Origin: Cladosporium sp. IMV 00045
Lineage: Eukaryota > Ascomycota > Dothideomycetes > Cladosporiales > Cladosporiaceae
DNA length: 64,000 nt
Direction of reading: 5' to 3'
NCBI GenBank assembly: GCA_001931905.2
Contig: MSJI02000096.1
Coordinates: 24,570 to 88,569 of the forward strand
Part shown: one piece after another, positions 43,968 through 54,208 of the stretch
Layout of the letters: each line of letters opens with the position of its first letter
Position numbering within the stretch: position 1 is the stretch's first letter
Program-made: the position numbers and the translations under genes
The notes under the pieces: model-generated
Seen by the model: the letters and a program-made list of their open reading frames with translations, nothing else
Databases searched by the model: none
Told to the model about the DNA's origin: nothing

Positions 43968-45434
43968 GCCGAGCGAGCGAGAGTGAGATACGGATTTGTC
44001 GGGTTCGGAGGGAAAAGTGGTTGTTTGGATTTGTTCGGGTAAGTGTGAGAGTGTTATGCAGTTGTTATGGTGATGTTCTAGGCGGTTTTGGCTTTGTGTT
44101 AGGGAGTTTGCTAAGTTAGTCTCTCAATGGTCACTAGGCGATTAGTTAAGCAGATGCCAGTAGATAGCAGCAGAAAGCAATGAGAGATTTGTGAGATCAT
44201 CTCTCTTTTTGGAGTTCTTAGAGCCACTCTCTCAAGGGTAAATAGGAGAATTCCAAAGCAGATGCTAGCAGATAGCAGCATATAGCGATGAGAAATGTGG
44301 GAGATAAGCTGTCTTTTTGGAGTTCCCAGAGTCACTCTCTCAATGGTCATTAGCAGTTTACCGAAGCAGATGCTGAAGGGTAGCAGCATATAGCCATGAA
44401 AAATGTGGGAGATAAGCTGTCTTTCTGGGGATTCCTAGTTCAGTCTCTCAATGGTCATTAGGGGATTAGCGAGGCAGATGCTGGAGGGTAGCAGCATATA
44501 GCATGTGAGAGTGTTCGGAGATTGCCCTTCTCTTTAGAGTGTATCTCCGTGGTTGCCGGGAGACTTACGAAGCAGATGTCAGCAAATAGCAGCATATAGC
44601 ATGTGAGAGTATTCTGAGATTGCCTTTCTTTTTAGAGTGCCTCTCTATGGTCATTAGGGGATTAGCGAGGCAGATGCTTGAGGATAGTAGCATGTAGCAT
44701 GTGAGAGTATTCTGAGACCAGCTCCTCCTTTTGGAGTGTCTCTCGATGATCATTAGGGTATTGGCGAAGCAGATGCCAGAGGATAGCAGCACATAGCATG
44801 TGAGAGTGTTCGGAGATTGCCTTTCTTTTTGGAGTGCCTCTCAATGGTCATTAGGAGACTTACGAAGTAGATGCCAGCAGATATCAGCAGATAGCAGATA
44901 GGGAGTTTTGGGAGATTGGCTTTCGTTTTTGTTGCTCTCTCCCTGGTCATAGTGAGACCAACGAAGCAGATGCCGGTAGATAGCAGCAGACAGCAGACGA
45001 GAGGCAAGTTGAAATTCCTCTTGCTTTCAGGGAGAAACTTTCCTTCTCTTGAACCAAGGGCTCCGGTCTTGGTCTATGCCTGCCTGTACTCTAGTTAGCC
45101 TAGCAGGAAAATCACTGTCAGATTAGCTTGTTGACCAGGTGACCAACTCGGGATGCGGCGGTTTGTGTAACATATTTTTCAAATGCGAGCTTTTCCCAGG
45201 ACCTCACCTTGAACTCTGAGAATTGGTGAAAAAGCAAGAAATTCCATTGGTCTGGTGCCGTAGTCTCCCTCCTTCTCCCTTTCATTCCCACAAAATGACA
45301 AAGTCCGCCCCCAGAAAAACGCCTGTTACGCGCCCATATGCCCTATCTGTACACTTTACAGCTGTCCCCCCAGAAATTAAACATCAAAAAAGCATCAATT
45401 CGTTCAAAAATCCAAGCACGCCACAACCACCTCC
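43968..45434. other. Intergenic, mostly occupied by a minisatellite
   Basis: Holds the nine-unit array at 44115-45005. The remaining 430 bases next to rot1 show nothing coding. Confidence 0.6.
44115..45005. repeat. Nine-unit minisatellite with two unit lengths
   Basis: The anchor CAGATGC, or a one-base variant, occurs at 44151, 44258, 44367, 44475, 44573, 44671, 44770, 44868 and 44967. Spacings are 107, 109, 108, 98, 98, 99, 98 and 99 bases. Each unit also carries CTCTCAATGGTCATTAG-like and ATAGCAGCATATAGC-like blocks. Units are diverged by point changes, and the shift from 108 to 98 bases happens once, mid-array. Confidence 0.93.
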
Positions 45435-46361
45435 TCAAAGGCGGATCCCCATCCTCCTGGGACCCATGTACAGCAAACCACCAAGCCCCGTCATGCCCAG
45501 ACCGAGCCACCAAAGCCTGTCAGCATTGATAGAGTGGACGACGTGCTGCGAAGAGGAAGAACCCTGGCGCTCGAGCTGCAGCTTCCAGTTCAGCGGGACC
45601 TCGGCGTCAAGGCCGCGCTTGGAGTTGCTCTTGCCGGTGGAGGTCGAGGAGGCGGAGCCGGAACCGGTCGCGGCGGCGATGGGGTTGAGGGTCGTGGTGG
45701 GAAGCATTTGCGGCGGGCGGTAGGCCAGGTACATGGGGTTCATGGGGGAGCCGTCGAATTTGTAGAGGTTCAGGCGGGGGATGTTGTGGTAGGCGTCGAT
45801 GATTTGTTCGTATTTCTGTTGGGTGAGAGGGTCAGTACGCGCAATACTTGGCTTGTCGTGTGACAGCAATCGCACGCAGGAACGTGCTCACCTCGAACTC
45901 CTCGGTCTGGTTGTAGCGGGTGTAGATAGAGTGCTCGCCCTCGCAGGGCTCGCTGAGCAGCTGTCTGCCGTCGTCCTTGATGGGCGTCAAAGTCAAGCCG
46001 CCATCGGGATTCTTCACCCAGCTGCCGTGCTGCCACTGCATGATGCCGCTAGGGCAGGCAGGGTTTTGCGGGTTGGCGATGGCGCGGTAGTAGGCGGATT
46101 CATAGTGGCCGTCTTCGGTGAAGGAGTAGGAGATGCCGGTGCGCTCGGGCTCGATGAACTCGTCGTTCAGAGGGTCGTAGAAGCCCTGCAAATGCTTGTC
46201 AGTGTCGGTGTTTGCATGGAGGGTATTGGCGCATAGCTTACAGGCCCTGTGAGAGTCTTGTTGGACTTGGTGCTCCACGTTCCCACAATATCGCTTGGCC
46301 AGGTTCCTTGGGCGGCGGCAAGGGCGACGAGGCCGGCCAGGCCGGTGAGGGAGTACTTCAT
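45435..46361 (-). CDS. rot1: ER chaperone / cell-wall assembly protein ROT1
   Basis: There are three exons, 46361-46242, 46185-45892 and 45815-45435, all phase-0 joins, giving 264 residues. The signal peptide MKYSLTGLAGLVALAAAQG is followed by [31 protein letters not shown]-type family sequence across the first join. Cys residues in NPACPSGIMQW and SEPCEGEHS and the RTGISYSFTEDGHYE block are ROT1 features. A single C-terminal membrane helix (LWWLGLGMTGLGGLLYMG) anchors the protein in the ER. In yeast, Rot1 is an essential ER protein needed for beta-1,6-glucan synthesis and glycoprotein folding. Length agrees with the yeast protein (256 residues). A Ser/Gly/Thr-rich spacer precedes the final domain part. 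Confidence 0.93.
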
Positions 46362-46773
46362 GGTTGTTGGCAGTATCGCGACGGCGGTGAGAGGGTGGTT
46401 GCGGTGGTATGGGCGAGGCAGAGAGTGGTGAGACAGAGAGTGTTTGGGTTGTTGTTGGGTACGGGAGGAGGCTCAAGGCGAGATTGACTAGCGACTAGTG
46501 AGAGTTGGATTGCGTCGCAAGCGTCGACCTCCACTCTTTCCCCAAATAGCCAAACGCTAAGCCCTACACTACATGCCCATGCCAATGCTCTCTCTCCACA
46601 ACTACTTCGACTCATGTCCAAAAGAATTACTGTAATGATATAAGCCCTCGATATGGAGAAAGTATCCTCGTGACCTATATAAGAGTACCAAGCACAACAA
46701 TGTCATCCTAACAAATCGCCACTTCCGCCACCACCAAGCTCACCATCTCACGTCCAACATCCAACATCAATCA
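46362..46773. promoter_or_regulatory. Divergent promoter, rot1 / FAU1
   Basis: 412 bases between the two start codons; TATATAA-like AT block near 46675. No specific regulator site recognised. Confidence 0.45.
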
Positions 46774-47760
46774 ATGAATCGCCTGCTATCCCGCCAAAAA
46801 GGGCTTCTCACAACACTCGCCACCCCAAACATCAAACAACCGAGCCATCTTTTCCACCATCAATTACGCAACATGTCCAACCCATCAACATCCTCCCAAC
46901 AAACCGCCAAAACCGCCCTCCGCAAATCCCTCAAGTCCCACCTCAGCACAATCCCTCCCTCATCCATAACGACCCAATCCCAGGTCGCCAAAAATCTAAT
47001 CCTCACCCACCCGGCCTACAAAAATGCCTCATCGCTCAGCATCTACCTCTCCATGCCCAGCGCCGAAGCGCAGACCGACATCCTCGTGCGAGAAGCGCTG
47101 AGAGATGGGAAGAAGGTTTTCGTGCCGTTCATCTACACGCCACAGAGCGAGAGTGAGGGCAGCGCTGGTGAGGCTGAGGGCGGGAAGAGGAAGAAGAAGC
47201 GCAAAGTCATGGATTTGCTGCGCTTGAGGGAGGGCGAATTCGAGGGTTTGCAAAGGGATGGGTGGGGAATTCCGTCGTTGAGTGAGGAGGGGGTGGGGGA
47301 GAGGGAGAATGCTATGGGAGGGAGGGGGTTGAGTCTTACTCGGGAGGGGGAGGAGGGAGGGAAGATTGGTGGAGAGAGTGAGGGAGAAGACAGGGGAGGT
47401 TTGGATTTGGTCGTCGTCCCTGCCGTGGCGTTTGATAAGAAGCTGAATCGCTTGGGACATGGGGCTGGGTTTTACGATGCGTTTTTGACGAGGTTTTGTG
47501 AAGGCGGGAAGAGGGAGAAGCCGTTTTTGAGTAAGTTCCTGACATTCACTGACGCCCCCCCCCCCTCTCTCTCTCTCTCTCTTGCAATTCTCATGCTCGA
47601 CGAACTTTCCCTACATGAAGCTCTGATCGCTGACTTTTCCCTCACAGTCGGTCTCTGCCTTGCAGAGCAAATTCTCGGAGACGAACATGAACTTCCCACG
47701 GCAGAGTGGGATTGGAAGGTCGACGCCGTGGCGGTCGGCGATGGATCTTTGCTGAGTTGA
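46774..47760 (+). CDS. FAU1: 5-formyltetrahydrofolate cyclo-ligase
   Basis: There are two exons, 46774-47530 and 47648-47760, giving 289 residues. The 117-base intron is free of stops and a multiple of three, so the unspliced frame remains open; splicing restores KPFLIGLCLAEQIL. Family motifs are ALRKSLKSHLSTIP, YLSMPSAEAQTDILV, GWGIPS, LDLVVVPAVAFDKKLNRLGHGAGFYD and the WKVDAVAVGDG end. The enzyme converts 5-formyl-THF to 5,10-methenyl-THF with ATP. A Gly/Glu/Arg-rich insertion of about 40 residues (169-209) sits between GWGIPS and the LDLVVVP strand. The first 33 residues lack acidic residues and could target mitochondria; Met34 (46873) is an alternative cytosolic start. Confidence 0.93.
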   Translation: MNRLLSRQKGLLTTLATPNIKQPSHLFHHQLRNMSNPSTSSQQTAKTALRKSLKSHLSTIPPSSITTQSQVAKNLILTHPAYKNASSLSIYLSMPSAEAQTDILVREALRDGKKVFVPFIYTPQSESEGSAGEAEGGKRKKKRKVMDLLRLREGEFEGLQRDGWGIPSLSEEGVGERENAMGGRGLSLTREGEEGGKIGGESEGEDRGGLDLVVVPAVAFDKKLNRLGHGAGFYDAFLTRFCEGGKREKPFLSKFLTFTDAPPPSLSLSLAILMLDELSLHEALIADFSLTVGLCLAEQILGDEHELPTAEWDWKVDAVAVGDGSLLS

Positions 47761-48173
47761 GCGTTACTGTGTGATATATAGAACATGTTTTATTTTATCA
47801 TGAGCGGTTTGAACCGTGGTGGTGGTGATTATTGCAGCACGCGCGGAAGATGCTACTCACATAAATCACCTTCCATGCCAGAATGCCTAATCAATGCGCC
47901 CAATCGCCGGCGCTTATGCAGTGGTCTCGCGTCGCATGCATGTGAAGGCACGCTGCTGTCCCATCACTGCTGTATCTGGCATTTGCTCGAACGCATTCTC
48001 TCATCTCATGTGGTATCGTGGCCTCGCGCAGTTCCGCTTTTGCCTTTCCCCAGTATCACCTCATATCCCACCAATAGTCGCTCCGCTTCATGCAAAAGGT
48101 ATCAAATCGTCAATGGCCTGCCCGGAGCGCGAGACCCAGTATTTTCTCAATCGCAGATTCCGCTCTTCCAATT
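47761..48173. other. Convergent intergenic region
   Basis: 3' flanks of FAU1 and SmE. Contains a copy of GCCGGCGCTTA at 47906-47916. No gene seen. Confidence 0.5.
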
Positions 48174-48610
48174 TTACTCCAGCGCCTGAATGAGAGCGAC
48201 ATTATCGCCCTTGAGTAAAATCTGGCCTACACACGATAGAAGTCAGCAAAAACGATCTCATCATGTCCACAATTCCAATCTCCCGCAAACCCTCCCAACC
48301 TCCCCCAAAATCTCCCCCCTCACAAAAAAGAAAATCTCATAAGAAACATACCCAACTCCCTCCGCCCCCCATCCTCAGCGTCCCTCGGACTCGGCTCGTT
48401 CTTCGTGCTCTGGCGCACCTCCACGGCCTCGTCGACGACGAGGTTCATGAACTCGTCGAAGCCGCGGATTTTGCCCTCGATGCGCATGCCCAGCTGCTCG
48501 AACAGCCAGATCTGCACCGTCGTGCGCTGCTGCAGGAGTTTGAAAATGAAGTTGATCGGCGGCAGGAGCACCTTGTTGCGCCCTCCTCCTCCTCCTTGGC
48601 GGCCGGACAT
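48174..48610 (-). CDS. sme1: Small nuclear ribonucleoprotein E (SmE), spliceosome
   Basis: There are two exons, 48610-48352 and 48226-48174 (125-base intron, 103 residues). The Sm1 motif is TTVQIWLFEQLGMRIEGKIRGFDEFMN (given in part: GKIRGFDEFMNLVVDEA), and the short second exon supplies the Sm2 motif ILLKGDNVALI. SmE belongs to the heptameric Sm ring on U1, U2, U4 and U5 snRNAs. The Gly-rich start MSGRQGGGGGRNKV matches fungal orthologues; the frame continues 50 codons upstream, but that is leader. The loop between Sm motifs is a little longer than in yeast. Confidence 0.94.
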
Positions 48611-49435
48611 TGCTGTGTGGTGGTTGTGGGTGGGTGGTTTGTTGGGTGGAGCGGATGGTGGGCTCGAGTGTCGGAGTTGGTGGTGAGGCGGGAAGAGTTG
48701 CTGTGGTGTGTTTGTGTGGTAGCTGGTTGTGGTGAAGAGCCAATCTTGTGTCGCGCGCAACGGGCTGCTGTCGCTGCTTGCTGCTTGAAGTTCATCGAGC
48801 TAAAGCGCGAAGGGAAGCTGCGGGCTGCCAGCGGGGCGGAATTGGGTCCGCACCTCAAAAGTGGTTTCACTTTATTATTTGCTTTTGGTGAAATGAATAC
48901 TGTCATTTATTAGATGCCCCTTATGGGATTGTTGATATACGGTCGTTTGGTAGGCTTACCAGGCGGGCCTTGAGGTCAGCATTGAGCGAGTTTGTTAGAT
49001 GTTCTGCATGGTGGACCAATTACCTAGGCATGAAACACGATACGGAAGATCAACATTCACATCAAAGACTTCTTAACAACGGATATAACCAATCTGTATT
49101 CATTATGAACTAGTACACGAAGCCCAAAGACCAAGGGTATGTGATATTCGACAAGACGATCCTCGAACAAATGTTCCCCAAACGCCTCCTTCAATCCTAA
49201 TATCGCCAGATAAAGAGTGAAAGTCTCTCCGCTCAAAATCATAGAAAAAGTAAATATCCCAAAACGCCAACCCATGAAAAGTTTCCCAGCGGATATCATC
49301 GGTTATGTCCAGAATGCTGTACCCAGGTTCGTATGCAGCAGCAGGAAGGTACATGTATCGTGTCGTCTATGTCGTGTTCAAGTGTGTGTAGGTGTAGGCG
49401 ATTCGCGCTACTTCTCCCGAGAAGTGGTCGCGAGG
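48611..49435. other. Intergenic between SmE and SAP30-like genes
   Basis: SmE promoter plus the SAP30-like 3' flank. Two short overlapping minus-strand frames (49057-49354) have no recognisable domain. Confidence 0.5.
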
Positions 49436-50108
49436 TCATGGCTTTTTGGTGATCCCGGGTGCTGAGCGCATGCGGAATGCCTTGTCTGTGGCAGTTGTTA
49501 GAGACGACTGGCAAGAGTGTATGCATTGCATTGAGCTTCATGTCCTCACCTTTGTTCTTACTCTTATACACCAATTCGACCACAACGTCAATTTCGTTGA
49601 CGGCAGCGCCATTGAAGTGTTTGCGCACGTTGGTCGCCAGCTGATCTTTGGACACACGCCTCTTGTCTTTCCGCCGTGCCATCGTGGGCGATTGTCGTCC
49701 GATTCCAGGGTTTGCTAGCAGAGCGTGATTGAGCGGCGATGTGAACGCCGCTGGGGTGGAGAGGTGGTGCGAGACTCGGTAGGTGTTCAGCAGCGAGAGC
49801 GGTGTTGTGTTCCAGGACATCTGAGGCGAGACTTGTCAGTCGAAATGTACCATTTCTTCTCTCTTCCTTAAGTTGGCTCTACTCACGCCGGGTGCTTGCG
49901 CAGTCTCGCTGGCATCTGCGCTCACGGCCGCCAACTCTTTCAATGCGCTCCCGTTGTCTTTGGCCGCTGCTGCAGCGGCGGCGGCGGCATTCTGCTTGCT
50001 CTTTCTTGCATGCGCTGCGGCAGCGATCTGTCGCTCTCGCACTGTGGAAGCGTCTGATCGCGAGTCTTCGGCGGCTGCGGCGGCGGCAGCCTTTTTGGTT
50101 GGAGGCAT
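49436..50108 (-). CDS. sap30: SAP30-like Sin3-binding protein
   Basis: There are three exons, 50108-49887, 49820-49550 and 49485-49436, giving 180 residues. The N-terminal half (1-74) is Ala-rich with two poly-Ala runs and basic patches. The second exon carries LNTYRVSHHL and the Sin3-binding signature VRKHFNGAAVNEIDVVVELVYK. The third exon adds DKAFRMRSAPGITKKP, giving the usual C-terminus. SAP30 links Sin3 to the Rpd3 histone deacetylase complex in the nucleus. The middle poly-Ala tracts use mixed Ala codons, arguing against simple slippage. The gene is divergent from the alpha/beta hydrolase gene. Family assignment rests on the helix signature and the AFRMR end. Confidence 0.85.
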
Positions 50109-50536
50109 GTTGGGTCTGTGGAAATGTAACGGGTTTGCGACGAATGCGGCGGGTTCCTCTGGTCGTTCTCAAAGCGCACTTTCAGGCCAATTCGTCTAGA
50201 CGAAATTTCGTATGAGAGTGAGCATATCGGTCGGTCAGGTGCGAAAGAGGAGTAGTTCGTTGCAAGTAGTGTGTCGGGCGGTCGTCGATCTCCCAAGCCG
50301 CGGCTCGAGGAGAGAGATGGGCACTGCACTTGGGCACGCGCGTTTGGCGCAATTGATCAATTTCCTTGGTGACGCAAATGTTCAGGGCTCGTGCAGCTGC
50401 CGCCGTCTGGGGTAACAAAGCTCCGTGACAGACAGAGCTCAAAAGCCCATCAGCCACAACTTTGATTGTGAAGCTCTGCATAGCTCATGTAAGTGAAGGG
50501 GTGGATTTATTCCCACTTTTCTCTGCATCTGAGCAA
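50109..50536. promoter_or_regulatory. Divergent promoter, SAP30-like / alpha-beta hydrolase
   Basis: 428 bases between starts. No specific site recognised. Confidence 0.4.
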
Positions 50537-52178
50537 ATGTCGCCTTCTATCTTAGGCCTGTTGGCCAGGGCCATTGCAAAGGTCTATGGTCTACTTGCAC
50601 TCGGCGTCTCAGTCCTGTACAGCCTGTCAAGAAAAGACACATGGGCAAGACCCTCAGAGGCCACAGTAAGCGACTTCCAAAACGGTAAGTAATGACACTG
50701 CAATCTTGTAGGTACACCTATCTGAACCCACGGACATAGCTTGTAAGCGACTCTGGTCTTTATCGGCTGAAGACGGCGACTTCTCCCACAACTTCCTCAC
50801 ACTGCAGAACGGACTTCAGCTACACTACCTGTCACCAAAAATCACTCCCAAGACTTGCAAGGCTCTGGTCATATTCCTTCATGGCTTCCCCGACTCATCC
50901 TACCTGTGGGATCACTATCTCCAATCCGGCCTTGCTCAGAAGGCAAAGTTGGTTGCATTAGATTTGCCTGGGTGTGGTGGCAGTGACAGCCACTCTTTCT
51001 ATGGGCCTGATGAGATCCTCAATGCAGTCGCCGAGGCCATTAACCAGATGAAGAGGCGTTATTTGAACCAACCTGAAGCTTCTACCTCACCAATGAAGAC
51101 TTTCCTCGTCTCACACGATTGGTATGGGAGCTCGCCGGCTTAGAATTCATACGCCTTCGCTAACGTCTTGCAAGGGGTGGTGTTATTGCTTTTCGCCTGG
51201 CTGGAGAAACCTCCAGCTTGGTCGATGAAGTGGTAGTTCTAAACTCGACATATGTATGGCTTTCTCATACCGTTCATGCTACACGAATGCTAACCACCTC
51301 CATAGCCGCGAGCTGCGAGGGAACATACGGCGTCTCTCCTCAATCAGTGCTGGGAAGCAGTATCAACGCGGCATTTCAGGGACGCACTTCCTCCGTTGAA
51401 AATAGTAGCCTATCAATTGTTGCTATCGAACTACGTACGTGAAAGCTATAAGTGAAAGCTATAAGCGTTGGAGAGAGTAGTCAGCGAGCTGACAATCTAA
51501 ACCCCAAGATCTTCATGTTCAACCTCCGCCTACCCCTCGCCAAATGGATGCCATGGCTAGCGAGCTCTTTGGTCAAGGTGTCCAACGAAATCAGTCTCCA
51601 ACAGTCAGTAATCACTCTCCCCCCACTGATCTTCTTCTAATACCATTTTCAGCTCCCCACACAACACTTCAGCAGCACACACAAAAAGCCTAACAGCCTC
51701 CTACGGCCCAAGCCCAAGCGAAGTGGCAACCAAACTCCCCAACGGCGCAACCTACGGTCCAACAGTCCGCCTGCGAGCCCAGACAAATCCACAAGGCGAC
51801 TGGGACGGCCGCGTGCGCATTTACAGCGAAGGCCTCGCCCTCGGCACCTGGCACCCGAATTATCCAGACTACCAGCCACCAGCGTGGAAGTCTGCACCCG
51901 AAAGCTCGCGCAAGGGCTCTTTCAATTGCCCTGTGCACGTGCTCTTTGGGATCAGGGATATTGCTCTGGAGCCCGGACTTGTTCTGGATGGCATTGTGCA
52001 TTTCATGCAAGATGGCGGCGCCGAGGGACGAGATCTGAGCAGCTTGTTCGACCGTGGTGTGAAGCATGAGGCGGTCGGGAGGAGTAGTATTATTAGGCTG
52101 CCGCTTTGCGGTCACTGGTCGATGTTGGAGGCACAGGGCGAGAGGAATTTGATGGCTTTGCTCAATGGATTGATTTAG
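50537..52178 (+). CDS. Alpha/beta hydrolase, epoxide-hydrolase type (Asp nucleophile)
   Basis: There are six exons: 50537-50684, 50740-51121, 51175-51253, 51306-51434, 51509-51603 and 51653-52178, giving 452 residues. Every join keeps frame and family sequence, for example SHDWGGVIAFRLA across the second and SNYIFMFNLRLPLAKWMPW across the fourth. An N-terminal hydrophobic segment (GLLALGVSVLYSL) suggests a membrane anchor. Catalytic features are HGFPD (97-101), the nucleophile Asp176 in HDWGG, and His at about 432 in LCGHWSMLE. HDWGG instead of GxSxG is typical of epoxide hydrolases and haloalkane dehalogenases rather than esterases. The true substrate is unknown. Unspliced reading gives only fragments, so this gene is easy to miss or split. 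Confidence 0.87.
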
Positions 52179-52266
52179 AGCTCTGCGCACTGGAACGGCC
52201 GTTGCTGAAAAGTAAATTGGGTGCTTCTATATGGCCATGAATTAACGCATCAACCAGTCTTCCATC

Positions 52267-52479
52267 ATGTACGTATTCCGTTTTCTACCCAGCCTGCACC
52301 GCTCACAAACCATTACTCGCAAAGGGTATAAAACATACGCCCCAAACTATGTGCCTGAACAACCCGATCCAGTAAAACACCCGCGAACCATCCTAGAGAT
52401 AGAGAAAGAAGAAGCGAGTCGAAGAACCCAACAAGAGCAACTCAACACCTCGCCCTCCAAGTCCAACCCCCCATCTTAA
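52267..52479 (+). CDS. Possible tiny mitochondrial protein (70 residues)
   Basis: An uninterrupted frame 88 bases after the hydrolase stop, on the same strand, with no known domain. The first 25 residues (MYVFRFLPSLHRSQTITRKG) are basic, hydroxylated and free of acidic residues, like a mitochondrial presequence. They are followed by YAPNYVPEQPDPVKHPRTI and a charged helix EIEKEEASRRTQQEQ. This composition is more protein-like than surrounding frames. Its last 38 bases overlap the 3' end of the opposite-strand MFS gene. It could instead lie in the hydrolase 3' UTR. Confidence 0.4.
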   Translation: MYVFRFLPSLHRSQTITRKGYKTYAPNYVPEQPDPVKHPRTILEIEKEEASRRTQQEQLNTSPSKSNPPS

Positions 52480-54208
52480 CCCTCGCCGTCAACACCAACC
52501 CCCCACAAAGCAACGCCGACGTCGACGCCCAAACCTGCGGCGCGACATACCTCCCCCCATCCGCCGCCTGCAACGCACCGCCGATCGGCGGCCCCGTCAA
52601 CGCCGCAAACGACACAGTCGCAAAGGCCATTCCCAGCCGCGTGCCGACCATGTTCAGATTGGGCGTCATACTCGCCACGGCGGTGGGGATGAGGCACTGA
52701 AAGGCCGCGTTGAAGATGCCGTAGAAGCAGGTGAAGACGTAGAAGCCCGTGGCGGTCGTTACGGCGAGCCAGGTGTAGGAGACGATGGCGATGCCGAAGA
52801 GGATGGGCGTGACGGTGTTGAGGGGCCCGAAGCGGTCGGCGAGGATGGGGGGGAGGACGCGGAAGGGGAGGCTGTGGGTGGGGGTTTGGTTAGTTGGATG
52901 GTTTTTGGTCTGGGTGTGGGCAGGGGGTTGGGACGTACCCGATTCCGTTGATGATGATTACAAGGGTGGTGGAGGCGGAGTAGGGGAGGCCGACTTCCTC
53001 GATGCCGTAGGAGGCGATCTGTTGAGGTGTGGTGAGTACTTGATCTTGAAGTGTTTTCGAATTAATAGTCAGTTTGGCTTACATAATAGAACGTGAAGTA
53101 GGCATTCCACAAAGTGAAGAAGATTCCCATAACGAAGAAGAGATACACTGGCTCAGTGAAAGCTTTCCAATCGATGATCGGTCCACTTGCTCGTGGAGGG
53201 AGTCTGTTCGTGTTAGTCAGAAAGGCGAACGGATTTGAGTAGTTGTCCATGGAGGTTGGGTCGAAGATATGAACGCACCTAGGCCGCATAAACGCAAACG
53301 CAATAGCGAGTAATCCCAAATTCATAAACCCAATCACTCGCGTCGTCCAAGCGAAACCAATTTTGGGTAAAAGCTCACGAGTCAAGACCGGATACACCAT
53401 ACCACCTTTGAGACGTTAGCAAGTGATCGAAAAGGCGCACGAGAGCCACGAATGGAAAAAAACTCCTCATACCAGCCGAGTTTCCCGTCGTAGTAATCCC
53501 GACAGCCAACGCCCTCCTATTAGAAAAATACGTCGCGATCAAGCCCATGCTAGGACAGAAAAAGATCCCCCCTCCAATCCCCGTCAAAACTCCCTGGCTG
53601 AGAAATAGCTGCCACCACTTGGTCGACAGACTCATCATGAAAATGCCCAGCAACTGCAACACGCCTCCGACGAAGAAAGTCGGCACGAAAAGGCCCGCAT
53701 CCAGCAAACGGCCTGAGAAAGCACCGATGAAAAACGTCAAAAAGACCTGAACCGATCCGATCCAGCTGATCGTGCTCGCGCTTTCGGGGAGGGTGTCGGT
53801 ATAGTAGGCCTGAAACGAGCCGAAGGAGTTGACGTAGCCCCACGTCGTGAAGATGATGATCCAGCCCATGGCCACTTGCAGCCAGGCGTGAAAGCCCCCA
53901 TCCGGAGGCGGTGGGGGGTCGCGGATGGAGCGAGTTGTGATTCTGGAAGCGACGCGGTCGAGGACGTTGCTGGCCGTTCGGCGGAGTTCGAGAGAGGCGC
54001 CATGGCCTCCTTCGTGGTCTTGTCGGGAAGCTCTGTTGCTTTTCTCGTCGAATGATTCGTGGTCCTCTTGCGTGGCTATTCGCTCCAGGGCATCGAGGTC
54101 GTCTTCCGGGCTTGGTGGGCTGTTTTGGTCGGCTCTGTTCTTCTCCTGTATGACCGCTTGTCTGGAGTTCTTGTAATCATCTTCCCGGTCTTGATGTGTA
54201 TAAAACAT
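52442..54208 (-). CDS. MFS monocarboxylate-porter-type transporter
   Basis: There are five exons: 54208-53473, 53405-53279, 53203-53083, 53018-52939 and 52871-52442, giving 497 residues. The N-terminus (1-100) is charged and cytosolic. PPPPPDGGFHAWLQV before TM1 is the fungal monocarboxylate-porter (MCT/SLC16-like) signature, followed by TYFSNRRALAVGI between TM4 and TM5. Joins produce NSAGGMVYPVLTREL, FMRPRLPPRASGP, TFYYIASYGIEEVG and INGIGLPFRVLPP, all continuous with family sequence. About 12 helices result. The carried substrate (carboxylate, riboflavin or siderophore-related in relatives) is not evident. Reading each exon alone gives misleading fragments. Confidence 0.88.
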
